A stretch of 43,422 nucleotides of DNA from Anaerolineales bacterium (GCA_012032575.1 JAAUSP010000004.1:1-43422); one strand, 5' to 3'. Counted from the first letter of the stretch, positions 1 to 8,789 are shown. The notes: generated by a model from the letters alone, not told the origin. Numbers and translations: made by a program.

Positions 1-1
1 T

Positions 2-179
2 GATGTGATTGGGCCAACGAACGACTCGAAAGTAGTTCCGCCCAAAAGCCGCCAGCAATTTGTTTTAGACCCCGGTGCTTATATTATCAACGGCCACTCG
101 CCGGGGGGGGGATTACCGGATTGACGCATACCCGTTCAACATTGCTGCCGGTCAGGTATTCCCGCTCAATCTGAACTAG
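2..179 (+). CDS. 3' end of an unidentified protein, frameshifted in a G9 tract
   Basis: The window opens inside a coding region. The frame starting at base 2 reads a plausible extracellular-type segment (…DPGAYIINGHSPGGG) and then stops at once. Moving one base at the run of nine G (103-111) gives a second natural-looking segment (DYRIDAYPFNIAAG…) that ends at TAG 177-179 just ahead of a strong terminator. Removing one G joins the two parts exactly. I do not recognise the family. The composition (Gly, Asn, aromatic residues) suggests a secreted or beta-rich domain. The start lies outside the window. Confidence 0.55.
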
Positions 180-211
180 AACAGAAAACTGTAACAAATA
201 TCAACTTTCAA

Positions 212-250
212 GTCAGGGCAATCTATTTGATTGCCCTGACCTATATTTTT
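212..250 (+). terminator. Intrinsic terminator of the truncated first gene
   Basis: A perfect 12-bp stem (GTCAGGGCAATC at 212-223 with GATTGCCCTGAC at 229-240) closes a 5-nt loop. A T-rich tail follows (TATATTTTT). It lies 33 bp after the TAG stop of the partial gene. Confidence 0.9.
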
Positions 251-277
251 ACGGACAGCGATATTATCCAGCCCCTT

Positions 278-316
278 TTGACAATTTCTATAAACAATAT
301 ATACTATACATATAGT
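278..316 (+). promoter_or_regulatory. Promoter and palindromic operator of the Rrf2 gene
   Basis: TTGACA (278-283) and TATACT (300-305) form a near-consensus promoter with 16-bp spacing. A palindrome, ACTATA-CA-TATAGT (303-316), overlaps the -10 element and the expected start of transcription. The same ACTATA/TATAGT half-sites recur in the palindrome before the next gene (778-802). This is the layout expected of an autoregulated Rrf2 repressor. The binding itself is inferred. Confidence 0.7.
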
Positions 317-335
317 TAATTTAGAATTGGGTATA

Positions 336-764
336 ATGAGTTATTCCCTTGCCTTTTCCCAAGCCATACTCACGGTGTTATATATTGCCGATAAAATGCG
401 TCATGGTATCTCTGACTTTGTGCCAACCAAGCAATTAGCCGAAGATTTGAATATAGCCGCCCCCAGCGCCGTTAAAATTTTGCAAAGTCTGGGTGGGGCA
501 GGGATTATTGAGACACGTGAGGGTGCAAAAGGGGGCGTTCGGTTAGCGATACCGCCCTCAAATATTAGGGCCCTTGATGTTTTTAATGCTCTAGAAAAGG
601 GACGCCCGCTATTTCGCTTTGATTTGGGCCTGCAAATCACCGGGGAAAAACCGACTCGCGCCCAGCAAGAAATTTCAGCTCTGTTGACGAGCGCAGAGGA
701 GGCCATGAAAGATAAATTAAACCAAGTAACCGTTGAATATCTGCTCGAAAAATTAAATCAGTAA
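336..764 (+). CDS. Rrf2 family transcriptional regulator lacking cysteines
   Basis: A 142-residue winged-helix protein of the Rrf2 family. The N-terminal helix, the recognition region (TKQLAEDLNIAAPSAVKILQ) and the wing ending in REGAKGGVRLA are typical of the family. Fe-S members such as IscR, NsrR and RsrR use clustered cysteines in the C-terminal half. This protein has no cysteine at all, so it probably senses something other than an iron-sulphur cluster. I chose ATG 336; a TTG at 327 is also in frame, and neither has a clear Shine-Dalgarno sequence. It is followed by the monooxygenase-type gene under a related palindrome, so the two probably form one regulatory unit. Confidence 0.85.
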   Translation: MSYSLAFSQAILTVLYIADKMRHGISDFVPTKQLAEDLNIAAPSAVKILQSLGGAGIIETREGAKGGVRLAIPPSNIRALDVFNALEKGRPLFRFDLGLQITGEKPTRAQQEISALLTSAEEAMKDKLNQVTVEYLLEKLNQ

Positions 765-777
765 ATTTTTTAAATTT

Positions 778-802
778 AACTATATAAATATAATATATAG
801 TT
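778..802. promoter_or_regulatory. Perfect palindromic operator before the ABM-domain gene
   Basis: AACTATATA (778-786) is mirrored by TATATAGTT (794-802) around a 7-bp centre, and TATAAT (789-794) sits in the middle as a probable -10 box. It shares ACTATA/TATAGT half-sites with the palindrome at 303-316 upstream of the Rrf2 gene. The Rrf2 protein is the obvious candidate binder. Confidence 0.7.
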
Positions 803-824
803 TATATAGAAATGGAGACCTGAC

Positions 825-1124
825 GTGATAGTAGCTTATGTATCTGTAAAAACAAAAGAAAATGCGGTCAACCAGTTTGAACGAACCCTCCGTGAAATAC
901 AAGCGGATGTTCGCCAAGTGGCCGGGTGTGTCAAAAACGAGTGGTTTCGCGTTCCAGACGTACCACAGCGATATGTCATTTATGGGGAGTTCGACACCAG
1001 GGCAAACTTTGAAAAGTATCTGAACTCGGCTATTGTCAAACGCATTGGCGATGAACTGATGCCGTTACTTGAAGCTCCGCCAGAGTTCAAGCACTATGAG
1101 GCGATTATTCTTGAGTCCAGCTAG
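825..1124 (+). CDS. Antibiotic-biosynthesis-monooxygenase (ABM) domain protein
   Basis: A 99-residue single-domain protein resembling the ABM fold (dimeric alpha-beta barrel). An N-terminal beta strand (IVAYVSVKTK) is followed by a helix, then a central strand with YVIYGEFDTRANFEKYLNS, matching the family's 'y.l.e.w.s.eafeay..s' pattern. Members oxidise quinol- or haem-like substrates or act on reactive aldehydes; the substrate here cannot be read from sequence. The start is GTG 825, with GGAG at 814-817 at good spacing. Because it lies just behind a cysteine-free Rrf2 regulator and has a matching operator, an inducible stress response such as quinone or electrophile detoxification is a reasonable guess. 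Confidence 0.75.
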   Translation: MIVAYVSVKTKENAVNQFERTLREIQADVRQVAGCVKNEWFRVPDVPQRYVIYGEFDTRANFEKYLNSAIVKRIGDELMPLLEAPPEFKHYEAIILESS

Positions 1125-1201
1125 AGTCAGGATTTGGCCGAATCGTGTATCGGGAGTATAAAGGATTCTTGTGTCACCAAACTATCGTTGAGGAAATCCT
1201 T

Positions 1202-2029
1202 ATGCATCCATCAGAATTAATTCTATCCCATCTCGATGCTCTGTATCACGCCGTTACCTCGGCAGTAACCGCAGGAAACGCTGCCGAGTGGGGCAAACTG
1301 GGCCAGAATGCCAAAGGCGACCAGGTTAAATGGTTTGATCTGGCGGCGGATCAAGCCGTGTGCGCCTACCTGGAACAACACTTTCCCAGCCCGGTCCTCC
1401 TGCTCTCCGAAGAAGGCGATCCGCGCAGTTTTGGCCGGGGTGAACCGGAGTGGACCTTGGTGCTGGACCCGGTGGATGGCTCCGAAAATTTCTCGCGGGG
1501 ACTGGCTCCGGCGGGCATGGCCGTGGCCCTCATTCCAGCGGGGCTGCCGGTGGCGGTTGATACGGTTGAGTATGCGCTGGTGGGGAGTCTGTATCGCTCT
1601 CAAGTGTGGCAGGCGGCGCGGGGACACGGGGCCTGGCGTGACGGTCAACCCATGCGGCCCAGCTCGATTAGCCAACTGGGGGCGGCTATGATCAATTTTG
1701 ATCTCACCGGGGCCGCCATTCAGCCGGCAGCCGCCAGGGTGTTGGCCCAAACTCGATCCGCCCGCTCTTTTGGGGCGGCGACCATTGCCCTGGTTGCGGT
1801 GGCCGATGGCGGGCTGGAGGCATACGTGGACTTACGCCGTCAGCTTACCCCGGAGAATTTTCTGGCGCCGGGCCTCATCATCCGTGAGGCCGGCGGGGTC
1901 ATCACCAATGCTCAGGGCGAAACATTGCCTCCGCTCCAAGCGATGACCGATTGTTACTCGCTGATTGCCGCCGCCAACCCCGCATTACACGCGGAGTTGC
2001 TCCAGCAGCTTAGGCAAGATTTAGCCTGA
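1202..2029 (+). CDS. Inositol monophosphatase family protein
   Basis: A 275-residue protein of the inositol monophosphatase/FBPase superfamily. The motifs run in order: DLAADQAV near the N terminus, LLSEEGD (metal-binding Glu), LDPVDGSENFSRG (the DPxDG core, metal ligands), and APGLIIREAGG near the C terminus. The family's usual 'WD' just before this last block, which supplies the third metal-binding Asp, reads EN here, so that ligand is Asn. Activity may be altered or the substrate different. I chose ATG 1202 because GAGGA lies 8 bases ahead; an in-frame GTG at 1145 would add 19 residues but has a poorer ribosome site. Cytoplasmic. Confidence 0.85.
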   Translation: MHPSELILSHLDALYHAVTSAVTAGNAAEWGKLGQNAKGDQVKWFDLAADQAVCAYLEQHFPSPVLLLSEEGDPRSFGRGEPEWTLVLDPVDGSENFSRGLAPAGMAVALIPAGLPVAVDTVEYALVGSLYRSQVWQAARGHGAWRDGQPMRPSSISQLGAAMINFDLTGAAIQPAAARVLAQTRSARSFGAATIALVAVADGGLEAYVDLRRQLTPENFLAPGLIIREAGGVITNAQGETLPPLQAMTDCYSLIAAANPALHAELLQQLRQDLA

Positions 2030-2060
2030 TCACTTTTGACGATCAAATTTAATAAAATCA

Positions 2061-2106
2061 GGAGAGTTGGAAGGTTGGCAAAAACTGACCAATCTTCCAA
2101 TCTTCC
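2061..2106. repeat. Intergenic imperfect hairpin built from 8-bp units
   Basis: The right arm is GGAAGATT repeated about twice when read on the minus strand (2089-2106). The left arm at 2061-2078 is a degenerate mirror with 14 of 18 positions matching, around a 10-nt spacer. It has no T tract. It resembles the 7-bp-unit mirrored repeats at 22811-22859, 39543-39624 and 43111-43173. Confidence 0.6.
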
Positions 2107-2297
2107 TGGACTATCAAGATTACCGATTCTAAAAATCAAAACACAGTTAAATTTTGGAACTGACTTGCAATTTATTTGCCAGCTCTTGGCCGGAATGGTA
2201 TAATCGAAATTCGTTAAAATTTGTACAATCTGCATTGTTTGAGAGATTTGCCACGGTAGTTAAGTTTCTCGGTGGATGCAGTCAGGAGAAGACTCTT

Positions 2298-3178
2298 ATG
2301 AATGAGCAAGATATAACTGTAGTGGAGCTGGCGCCCACCAGCGAAGCCGTCGAAGCCCCTGCCCCTGAGGCTGATTCCACGCCAGTAGAAAATATAGCCG
2401 AAGCAACCGACAATACCCCGACAGATGAAGGATTATCTATTCACAATTTACTAATCGGTCAACGGCTGACCGGCAAGGTAAAAAATATTGCTGAATTTGG
2501 GGCTTTTGTGGATATTGGTATTGCCCAGGATGGATTGGTCCATATTTCTGAATTGGCCAAGCAAAAAGTAGAAAAAGTGACGGATGTGGTCACGCAAGGG
2601 CAAGAGGTTGAAGTTTGGGTGAAAAAGGTTGATACCAAACGCGGCCGGATTAGCCTGACCATGATTAAGCCGATTGCCTTGAAGTTGAAGGATGTGGCTG
2701 AGGATGCCGAAGTTGAAGGCACCGTTACCCGCCTGGAGCCTTATGGGGCTTTTGTGGATATCGGCACCGACCGGGATGGCCTGGTTCATATTTCTCAAAT
2801 TACCTATGATTACATCAAGCATCCCGAAGATACTTTAGCTGTAGGCCAAAGGGTCAACGTTAAAGTTTTGAAGGTGAATCGCAAGAAGCGACAGGTAGAT
2901 TTATCCATCAAAGCGTTGTTGCCGCCACCGCCGCCACCCGAAGAAGTAAAAAAGGTAGAAGAGGTTAGATCGCAGCCACGCCGGCAAGAAGCAGCGGAAC
3001 AGGCAGAAGCCTTTGAAGAAGAGCCAATGCCCACAGCGATGGCAGTTGCTTATGCGGCTCTGCACGGTGAGATGCCGTATGAAAATCGGGGAAAGAGGGC
3101 GGTTTTGGCAAAGGTAAAGGCAAACGCCGTCGGGATATGGATGATATTGTGGCCCGAACCCTGGCCAATCGCAGTTAA
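2298..3178 (+). CDS. Two-domain S1 RNA-binding protein, frameshifted near its C terminus
   Basis: After an acidic Ala/Pro/Glu-rich N-terminal stretch (about 50 residues) come two S1 domains (roughly residues 50-125 and 130-210). Both carry the GAFVDIG…DGLVHIS signature. A Pro/Glu-rich tail follows. S1 proteins bind single-stranded RNA and act in translation or RNA turnover. As written, the frame changes at about 3097-3099 and runs through the terminator to 3284. Adding one G to the GGG there restores a tail with [13 protein letters not shown], ending at TAA 3176-3178 with 293 residues, just ahead of the terminator. The start ATG 2298 has AGGAGA upstream; earlier in-frame codons lie in non-coding-looking DNA. 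Confidence 0.85.
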
Positions 3179-3193
3179 TTTATCAGGGCAAAT

Positions 3194-3226
3194 AAAAAAG
3201 CCGACTCCAGCGAGTCGGCTTTTTAT
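3194..3226. terminator. Bidirectional terminator between convergent genes
   Basis: The stem AGCCGACTC (3199-3207) / GAGTCGGCT (3212-3220) is flanked by A6 on the left and T5 on the right, so it can terminate transcripts in both directions. It lies between the intended stop of the S1 gene (3178) and the stop of the minus-strand CYTH/CHAD gene (3232). Confidence 0.93.
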
Positions 3227-3231
3227 TTTGA

Positions 3232-5169
3232 TTATAAAACGGAAACGGCCAGCGCTAAATTACGCCGGAATTCGGGCTGATTGAAGCGCGCCCAGGCCAC
3301 CGGGAAGGACACGATGAGGCGCTGCCGTTCGCTGAGGCGGGTATTGAGATAAGCCACCAGGTTAACCGGGCTTTGCCGGGCGGTCAAAGCCTGGCCGGCT
3401 TGACCTTCATCCCACTTCACCAAAAAATCGCGCAGCAGCTCGCTGGCGACGTGAGCATCGTTAAGCTGGCCCAGATGATCCTGGAGAATTTTAACCTCTC
3501 GAATGACCATCTCGCGCTCCTGGCCCAGGATTTCTTCAAAATTTTCCAGGGTGTAACGCAACTGCTTGAAGGCAATTCTTAACTCGTGGAGCGTTTCGAT
3601 AGAGGCGGTTTCGAGCACCACCTCAAAAGCGTGGACGGCCTCATAACGCTTGTAGATAAGGCTGGGAACCACGTGACGCAGTTGGTAGGGCAGCGGCATT
3701 CCAACGGGAACAGGCTTGGCCCCCAAACCTTTGGTTTTGACAAACTTGCGAAAATTTTGTTTGAATTTGCTGTACTCCGGACTGTCCAGATAAGCCAGCA
3801 TTTCGCGGCGAGCTGCTGTGCGCTCAACGGACCAGGTTTCGAGCAGCGGCTGCAGCCCGGATTGTTCAGTCGGGGGCAGGGTAAGCTGGTAGGCTTGTAA
3901 GGTTTCCATGAAAACGTCAAGGTCGCGCACCCGGCCCAGAGCGCGTCCGGTAGCCCTCAGACCAGCCAGCAGTGGTTTGATGGTCTTTTTTGAATAGCCC
4001 TGCTCAAATACCCGAAAAGCCGCCCGCATGCGTCGGGTAGCCACCCGCATATCGTGCAGAGCCTCGATGTCTTCGCCCCGGCGGGTACCCGGCTCGTGCT
4101 TGAGCATGCGGGCAAAATGATAGGCCAATACTTTGCGTCCGGCCTCAGCCAGCGAATCATCAGATTCCAGGCCAATCTTGTCGCCGCTTGGCCGGACAAT
4201 CTCGACCTCGTCCTCCGTTGGCGCGGTGACCTGGGGGGCAGGTTGGGCCAATACCGGCATAGGCTGATTGGCAGCGGGTGGGCGTCCGGTCACCGCCTGA
4301 GCCGGGAATATCTCCAACCGTTTTTTGGTAAACTCCCTTTGCCAGCGCCGCACCGTGCGTGCCGCCAGGCCGACCTCCCCGGCAATCTCTTCAACCGATA
4401 ACTGTCGGCTTTCGCTCATCAAAATGATGAGCGCCCGTTTGGCCCACAACTCGTTGGCGCTATTGGCCAGTTGGGCCAAAACTCGGCCTTCCTCAGCGCT
4501 CAACTGGCCGGAACTGAGCGAGAACAGTTGGTCCGGCCAGGGCGTGGCCTCCCAGGCCCGTTCAAATTTGCTTTGCGTTTGGGGCTGTACCGGCCAGTGA
4601 GACTGCACGGCGCTTACAAATCGGGCTAAATCGGCTTCGCTGCCTGACCCAATCAGTTCACCTTCAAGTTCAAAAAAGTCAACCACTTCCGGGTCACTGA
4701 GCGAAACTGCATCTAAACTGAATTCGATCACCGGCTGGTCCTGCCGCATGGCATGAAACTGGTATCGAATTTGATGCAGGGTAAACAAGGTTTGCAGGGG
4801 AGCAGGGCCGGCTATCTCGACGACCCGCTTTTGGGCTTCGTTTTTACCCCAGGTGTGGGGTTTATCGCCTTCAAAGTCGGCGCTTTTTATGGTCGCTTCA
4901 ATTTCTTGACGGCGATGAATCGTGCCAGTGGCGGGTGTCAACGCCTTGAGGGTGATAAGGCACCGATCCTGAATGTTTCTCAGGCGGCAAGCCAGACCGG
5001 CCTGAAAAAGCCGCCGGTCAGCGGTATCAAGATAGCTATCCACCACTGTTTTCACCCCCACCGGCTTCAGTTGAAAATCGCCCAACTGGTCCAATTGCTG
5101 CAAGGCAGCAAAGGTGGCGGCATCGGGGATATTAAATTTTGCTTCAGTTTCAACTCGGTTTGAGGACAT
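3232..5169 (-). CDS. CYTH-HTH-CHAD protein (triphosphate tunnel enzyme fused to CHAD)
   Basis: A 645-residue protein. Residues 1-210 form a CYTH (triphosphate tunnel) domain with the ExExK signature (E7, E9, K11), followed by beta strands rich in Arg, Lys and Glu. Residues 225-290 look like a helix-turn-helix ([20 protein letters not shown]). Residues 340-640 are a CHAD domain, with the conserved [12 protein letters not shown] and [17 protein letters not shown] helices whose His/Arg/Lys bind polyphosphate. CYTH enzymes hydrolyse inorganic triphosphate or related compounds. The HTH-like insert between the two domains is unusual and could link polyphosphate state to DNA or to another protein. 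The gene ends at the bidirectional terminator. Confidence 0.88.
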   Translation of the reverse strand: MSSNRVETEAKFNIPDAATFAALQQLDQLGDFQLKPVGVKTVVDSYLDTADRRLFQAGLACRLRNIQDRCLITLKALTPATGTIHRRQEIEATIKSADFEGDKPHTWGKNEAQKRVVEIAGPAPLQTLFTLHQIRYQFHAMRQDQPVIEFSLDAVSLSDPEVVDFFELEGELIGSGSEADLARFVSAVQSHWPVQPQTQSKFERAWEATPWPDQLFSLSSGQLSAEEGRVLAQLANSANELWAKRALIILMSESRQLSVEEIAGEVGLAARTVRRWQREFTKKRLEIFPAQAVTGRPPAANQPMPVLAQPAPQVTAPTEDEVEIVRPSGDKIGLESDDSLAEAGRKVLAYHFARMLKHEPGTRRGEDIEALHDMRVATRRMRAAFRVFEQGYSKKTIKPLLAGLRATGRALGRVRDLDVFMETLQAYQLTLPPTEQSGLQPLLETWSVERTAARREMLAYLDSPEYSKFKQNFRKFVKTKGLGAKPVPVGMPLPYQLRHVVPSLIYKRYEAVHAFEVVLETASIETLHELRIAFKQLRYTLENFEEILGQEREMVIREVKILQDHLGQLNDAHVASELLRDFLVKWDEGQAGQALTARQSPVNLVAYLNTRLSERQRLIVSFPVAWARFNQPEFRRNLALAVSVL

Positions 5170-5194
5170 TTTTGAACTTTCCTGACCACGAATG

Positions 5195-5240
5195 AAATGG
5201 CCGGCGCTTTTTGTAGTTCAGGCTCAAGCGCCGGCCATTT
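5195..5240. repeat. Perfect 15-bp inverted repeat between two minus-strand genes
   Basis: AAATGGCCGGCGCTT (5195-5209) and its exact complement (5226-5240) enclose a 16-nt loop, between the stop of the small Lys/Ala-rich gene and the start of the CYTH-CHAD gene. It probably terminates the upstream small gene, but the minus-strand T tract is only three bases long. It could instead be an mRNA-stabilising hairpin. Confidence 0.7.
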
Positions 5241-5294
5241 ATCAGTTGCAATAATTCTTTTTCTGGTTGGCGTTTAGGCCATCAAGAATGATGT

Positions 5295-5585
5295 TTAGAC
5301 GCTTTCCACGGCCACAGCCGCAGGTTTGGCCGGGCTTTTCTTCTTCGATGCTTTAGCGGGGGTTGCCTTTGCTGGGGTTTTCTCGGCTACGTCGGTCGCG
5401 ACTTCCGCTTTAGCGGTTTGGGCTTTTTGCATTTTCTGAAAGCCTTTTATCGTTTTATTGCCGTCATCTTTGGCCAGGTATGCCATCAAATCTGTTACCA
5501 CCGTAACCGCCACCGCTGACCCATGCTCCTTAATAAGCTTCCGGGCCGGTTTAACCAACGCCTTTAACTCTTTTCGTTTTATCAT
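5295..5585 (-). CDS. Small basic protein with a histone-H1-like Lys/Ala/Pro tail
   Basis: A 96-residue protein with two parts. The first 55 residues look helical and basic (KRKELKALVKPARKLIKEHG). The rest is a low-complexity Lys/Ala/Pro/Thr tail with repeated TPAKA and KKKSPAKPA units, like the C-terminal tails of bacterial H1-like nucleoid proteins. DNA or polyanion binding is inferred from composition only; I do not recognise a named family for the N-terminal part. Ribosome site GGAGGT precedes the ATG at ideal spacing. The next gene on the strand encodes the CYTH-CHAD protein, which also binds a polyanion (polyphosphate), so a joint role is possible. Confidence 0.7.
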   Translation of the reverse strand: MIKRKELKALVKPARKLIKEHGSAVAVTVVTDLMAYLAKDDGNKTIKGFQKMQKAQTAKAEVATDVAEKTPAKATPAKASKKKSPAKPAAVAVESV

Positions 5586-6137
5586 AGGTTACCTCCAATT
5601 AAAACGAGCTTCTAAATTGTAAGTCAGTAGAGATTTCTCTATAACTATTGTTAAAAAAACTTTACAATTCTTATTATTTTATAACATATTATCTGGTTTG
5701 GCAAAAATTGCTATATATCCCTTGATGGTTCAAAATGGCCGGGTAGTAAATCACTTTAATGAAAGATTTATCATACTTATCTGTTCTAAATTTCACTAAA
5801 ACCCGGGTTGTGTTATAATCCAGCCAAATTTATTGGATTTTTTGGGAACTTAACCCTGTATAGACGAACCGAAATGGGCTACAAAGGGTTATTATTAGTG
5901 ATTTTTTGGGGTTAGAACCAGCAAGCCCTGTTCAATTCATGTAACTAAGCTGTAACCGTGATCTTGTAGAATACACTTGGGAACAATAGACGGTTGCAGA
6001 TTGCTCCCTGGCACAAATTTATCCCCTGGCCGCTGTTTTTCACCTTCCTCATCTGTGCTAGAATTCTCAATCGGGTGATGTCAGATTGCCTGATCAAAAG
6101 AAAAATATGTTGACGATAAGTCAAAGGAGCCAGAGAT
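5586..6137. other. 552-bp AT-rich intergenic region between divergent genes
   Basis: No convincing gene, tRNA or riboswitch seen. It separates the minus-strand Lys/Ala-rich gene from the plus-strand carboxylase locus, so it must hold promoters for both. The best one is an extended -10, TGTTATAAT (5811-5819), on the plus strand. A weaker candidate lies around 5965 (TAGAAT). Confidence 0.6.
5811..5819 (+). promoter_or_regulatory. Extended -10 promoter element
   Basis: TGTTATAAT is a perfect extended -10 (TGnTATAAT). The -35 position 17 bp upstream reads TTTCAC, which is poor but tolerable for an extended -10. It would give a leader of about 310 nt for the DHOD-like gene. Confidence 0.45.
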
Positions 6138-7124
6138 ATGGTTGATTTTTCAACAACCTATATGGGTATTCCATTAAAAAGCCCTGTTGTTGTTGCTGCC
6201 AGTACAATTTCGGGGATGATTGATCGCATCCAGGTGGCTGAGGATATTGGAGCCGGCGCACTTGTTATAAAATCACTGTTTGAAGAGCAAATCCAATTAG
6301 ACCAGCAGCAGCTTCACGACTTTTTAGCGGAAGGGAGCCTGCTGGCCCAGGTTCCAAAATCTCCCCAATCTTCGGTAATGGCCAGAGGGGTGGAAGAACA
6401 TTTGATGTGGGTGGAACGAACCAGGGAGAAAGTCAAAATGCCCCTGATCGCCAGTTTGAATGCCGTTGCGCCGGGAAGCTGGGTTAAGTATGCCCAACGC
6501 CTGGAGGAGACCGGGGTTGATGGACTTGAACTCAACATCTACACTGTACCCACCAACCCGGACAAAACAGGGGCCCAGATTGAACAGGAACTGTTTGACA
6601 TCTTTGAAAGCGTCAAAGCCGAGGTAAAGATTCCGGTGGCGGTCAAACTGAGTCAATCTTACACCTCGGTGATGAATATCGCCACGCAGTTGGACAGGCG
6701 TCAGGCCGCGGCCCTGGTGCTGTTCAATCGTTTTCTGCAACCCACCATTGATGCCGAGCATGAGTCATTGTACAGCGAGTTAACCTACAGCACCCCTGAA
6801 GAGCTTAAAGTACCGCTGCGTTGGACTGCTTTACTGTGTGGCCGGGTCAAAACTGACCTGGCCCTGACTACAGGGGTGCAGACGGGCCTGGATGTGGCCA
6901 AGGCGCTCTTGGCCGGGGCGACGGTGGTGCAGGTGGCCGGAACCCTTTACAAAAATGGTATTCCCTACATCTCGACTCTGCTGCAAGACCTGGAAAGCTG
7001 GATGCTGGATCGAGGCTACCAGAGCGTTAGGGATTTCCGGGGCAAACTCAGCCAGCAAAATGCGGCTGATCCGGCTGCTTTTGAGCGCGCCCAATATGTG
7101 AGATTAATCTTAAGTCAACGATGA
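6138..7124 (+). CDS. Dihydroorotate dehydrogenase-like flavoprotein
   Basis: A 328-residue TIM-barrel protein of the DHOD family. Recognisable segments are the N-terminal YMGIPLKSPVVVAAS, the strand IASLNAVAPGSWV, the region DGLELNIYTVPTNPD, the Lys-bearing strand IPVAVKLSQSYTS, and the FMN-phosphate region TTGVQTGLDVAKALLAGATVVQV. Family enzymes oxidise dihydroorotate using FMN, but proteins of this subtype often stand apart from other pyr genes, and the substrate is uncertain. No Fe-S or PyrK partner is adjacent. GGAG precedes the ATG. It is followed 106 bp later by the acyl-CoA carboxylase operon and may be co-transcribed with it. Confidence 0.8.
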   Translation: MVDFSTTYMGIPLKSPVVVAASTISGMIDRIQVAEDIGAGALVIKSLFEEQIQLDQQQLHDFLAEGSLLAQVPKSPQSSVMARGVEEHLMWVERTREKVKMPLIASLNAVAPGSWVKYAQRLEETGVDGLELNIYTVPTNPDKTGAQIEQELFDIFESVKAEVKIPVAVKLSQSYTSVMNIATQLDRRQAAALVLFNRFLQPTIDAEHESLYSELTYSTPEELKVPLRWTALLCGRVKTDLALTTGVQTGLDVAKALLAGATVVQVAGTLYKNGIPYISTLLQDLESWMLDRGYQSVRDFRGKLSQQNAADPAAFERAQYVRLILSQR

Positions 7125-7171
7125 TTATTAAGAGGCGTCCACATTTTTGTGGCACGTCAACAATGAAAAAC

Positions 7172-7204
7172 TCGGCGGGTAAACGCTTTACTGCGGCCCG
7201 CCGA
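7172..7204. repeat. Hairpin in the leader of the carboxyltransferase gene
   Basis: TCGGCGGG (7172-7179) pairs perfectly with CCCGCCGA (7197-7204) around a 17-nt loop, ending 13 bases before the AGGAGG ribosome site. No T tract follows. It may limit read-through or stabilise the downstream message. Confidence 0.55.
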
Positions 7205-7230
7205 CAAAGTTATTTTCTCAGGAGGAATGC

Positions 7231-8778
7231 ATGACGGCTGAAACTGCTGAAACACTTGATCCCAAAGTGAAATACGTGCGGGAGCTTAAACTGAAAGCCA
7301 GACAAGGAGGCGGTGAAGAACGCATCAAAGCCCAGTTGGCCAAAGGCAAGCTTACGGCGCGAGACCGGATAGAATTGCTGCTCGATGAAGGATCATTTCG
7401 GGAAATTGATCTGTTTGTTAAGCGGGGGGATTCGGAGATTCTGGGCGATGGGGTTGTTACCGGCTACGGCACCATTGACCAGCGCCTCGTTTATGTTTTT
7501 TCTCAGGATTTTACCGTGTTTGGCGGCAGCCTGGGCCAGGGCCACGCCAGCAAAATTGTCAAGCTGCAAGATATGGCCGTAAAAAATGGCGCACCCATTA
7601 TCGGCCTTAATGATTCGGGCGGCGCGCGAATTCAGGAAGGCGTGTTGAGTTTGGCCGGTTACGCCGATATCTTTCTGCGCAATGTGATGAGCAGTGGGGT
7701 CATTCCCCAAGTTTCGGTTATTTTAGGGCCGTGCGCCGGGGGCGCGGTTTATTCGCCCGCAATCACCGATTTTATTTTTATGGTTAAAAATACCAGTTAT
7801 ATGTTTGTGACCGGGCCTGACGTGGTCAAGTCTGTCACCAACGAAGAAGTAACCAGCGAACAGTTGGGTGGGGCGGCCACCCACAATGAACTGAGCGGGG
7901 TGGCCCACTTTGCCAGCGAGAATGAAGAGCACGCCATGTTTATGGTGCGCACCCTGATGAGCTTTATCCCCGGTAACAATATGGAAGAGCCGCCCCGGCG
8001 CATGTCGGACGATGACCCGCTGCGGGTTGAGTCCAGCCTTGACACCATTTTGCCTGATAACCCCAACAAACCCTACGACATGCACGACATCATCCAGGCC
8101 GTGGCCGACAACGGCTTTTTCTTTGAAGTGCAAGAGCATTATGCCAAAAATATCATCGTCGGCTTTGCCCGGTTGAATGGGCGGAGTATCGGCATTGTGG
8201 CCAATCAACCGCAGGTGTTGGCCGGGGTGCTCGACATCAATGCTTCGGACAAGGCGGCCCGCTTTGTCCGGTTCTGCGACTGTTTTAATATTCCCTTGAT
8301 TACCTTTGTGGATGTGCCCGGCTTTTTGCCCGGCGTGGGTCAGGAGCACGGCGGCATCATTCGCCACGGGGCCAAATTGTTGTTTGCCTTTGCCGAAGCC
8401 ACCGTACCCAAGATTACCCTCATTACCCGCAAAGCCTACGGCGGCGCTTATGACGTGATGAGCAGCAAGCACATCCGGGCCGACATTAACCTGGCCTGGC
8501 CCACCGCCGAAATTGCCGTCATGGGTCCAGAGGGAGCGATCAATATTCTGAACCGCCGCGAATTGGCCGAGGCCAGCGAGCCTGACGCCCTGCGGGCCAA
8601 GCTGGTCCAGGAATATCGGGATGCCCACGCCAATCCTTACGTGGCCGCCGGTTGGGGCTACCTGGATGATGTGATTGAACCCAGCCAGACGCGCATTCGT
8701 CTGATTAATGCGCTGGAAATGTTACAGAACAAGCGGGACGAAAATCCGCCCAAAAAGCACGGCAATATTCCGCTCTAA
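7231..8778 (+). CDS. Acyl-CoA (propionyl/methylmalonyl-type) carboxyltransferase subunit
   Basis: A 515-residue carboxyltransferase of the PccB/MmdA class, close to the usual family length. It has two crotonase-like halves. Key stretches include [24 protein letters not shown] (first oxyanion hole), [24 protein letters not shown] and [10 protein letters not shown] (second oxyanion hole). It moves the carboxyl group from carboxybiotin to an acyl-CoA, most likely propionyl-CoA, giving methylmalonyl-CoA. Acetyl-CoA or a decarboxylase role cannot be excluded. AGGAGG precedes the ATG. The next two genes provide the biotin carboxylase and biotin carrier, so all three subunits of one enzyme are together. 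Confidence 0.93.
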   Translation: MTAETAETLDPKVKYVRELKLKARQGGGEERIKAQLAKGKLTARDRIELLLDEGSFREIDLFVKRGDSEILGDGVVTGYGTIDQRLVYVFSQDFTVFGGSLGQGHASKIVKLQDMAVKNGAPIIGLNDSGGARIQEGVLSLAGYADIFLRNVMSSGVIPQVSVILGPCAGGAVYSPAITDFIFMVKNTSYMFVTGPDVVKSVTNEEVTSEQLGGAATHNELSGVAHFASENEEHAMFMVRTLMSFIPGNNMEEPPRRMSDDDPLRVESSLDTILPDNPNKPYDMHDIIQAVADNGFFFEVQEHYAKNIIVGFARLNGRSIGIVANQPQVLAGVLDINASDKAARFVRFCDCFNIPLITFVDVPGFLPGVGQEHGGIIRHGAKLLFAFAEATVPKITLITRKAYGGAYDVMSSKHIRADINLAWPTAEIAVMGPEGAINILNRRELAEASEPDALRAKLVQEYRDAHANPYVAAGWGYLDDVIEPSQTRIRLINALEMLQNKRDENPPKKHGNIPL

Positions 8779-8789
8779 AGGGGACAACC

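Noticed and set aside
1145..1201. Longer start (GTG 1145) for the IMPase-like gene
   Set aside because: The extra 19 residues do not resemble the family and the ATG at 1202 has a strong ribosome site.
7723..8628. Long minus-strand frame opposite the carboxyltransferase
   Set aside because: Composition is a shadow of the strong plus-strand gene, with no domain and no start signal.
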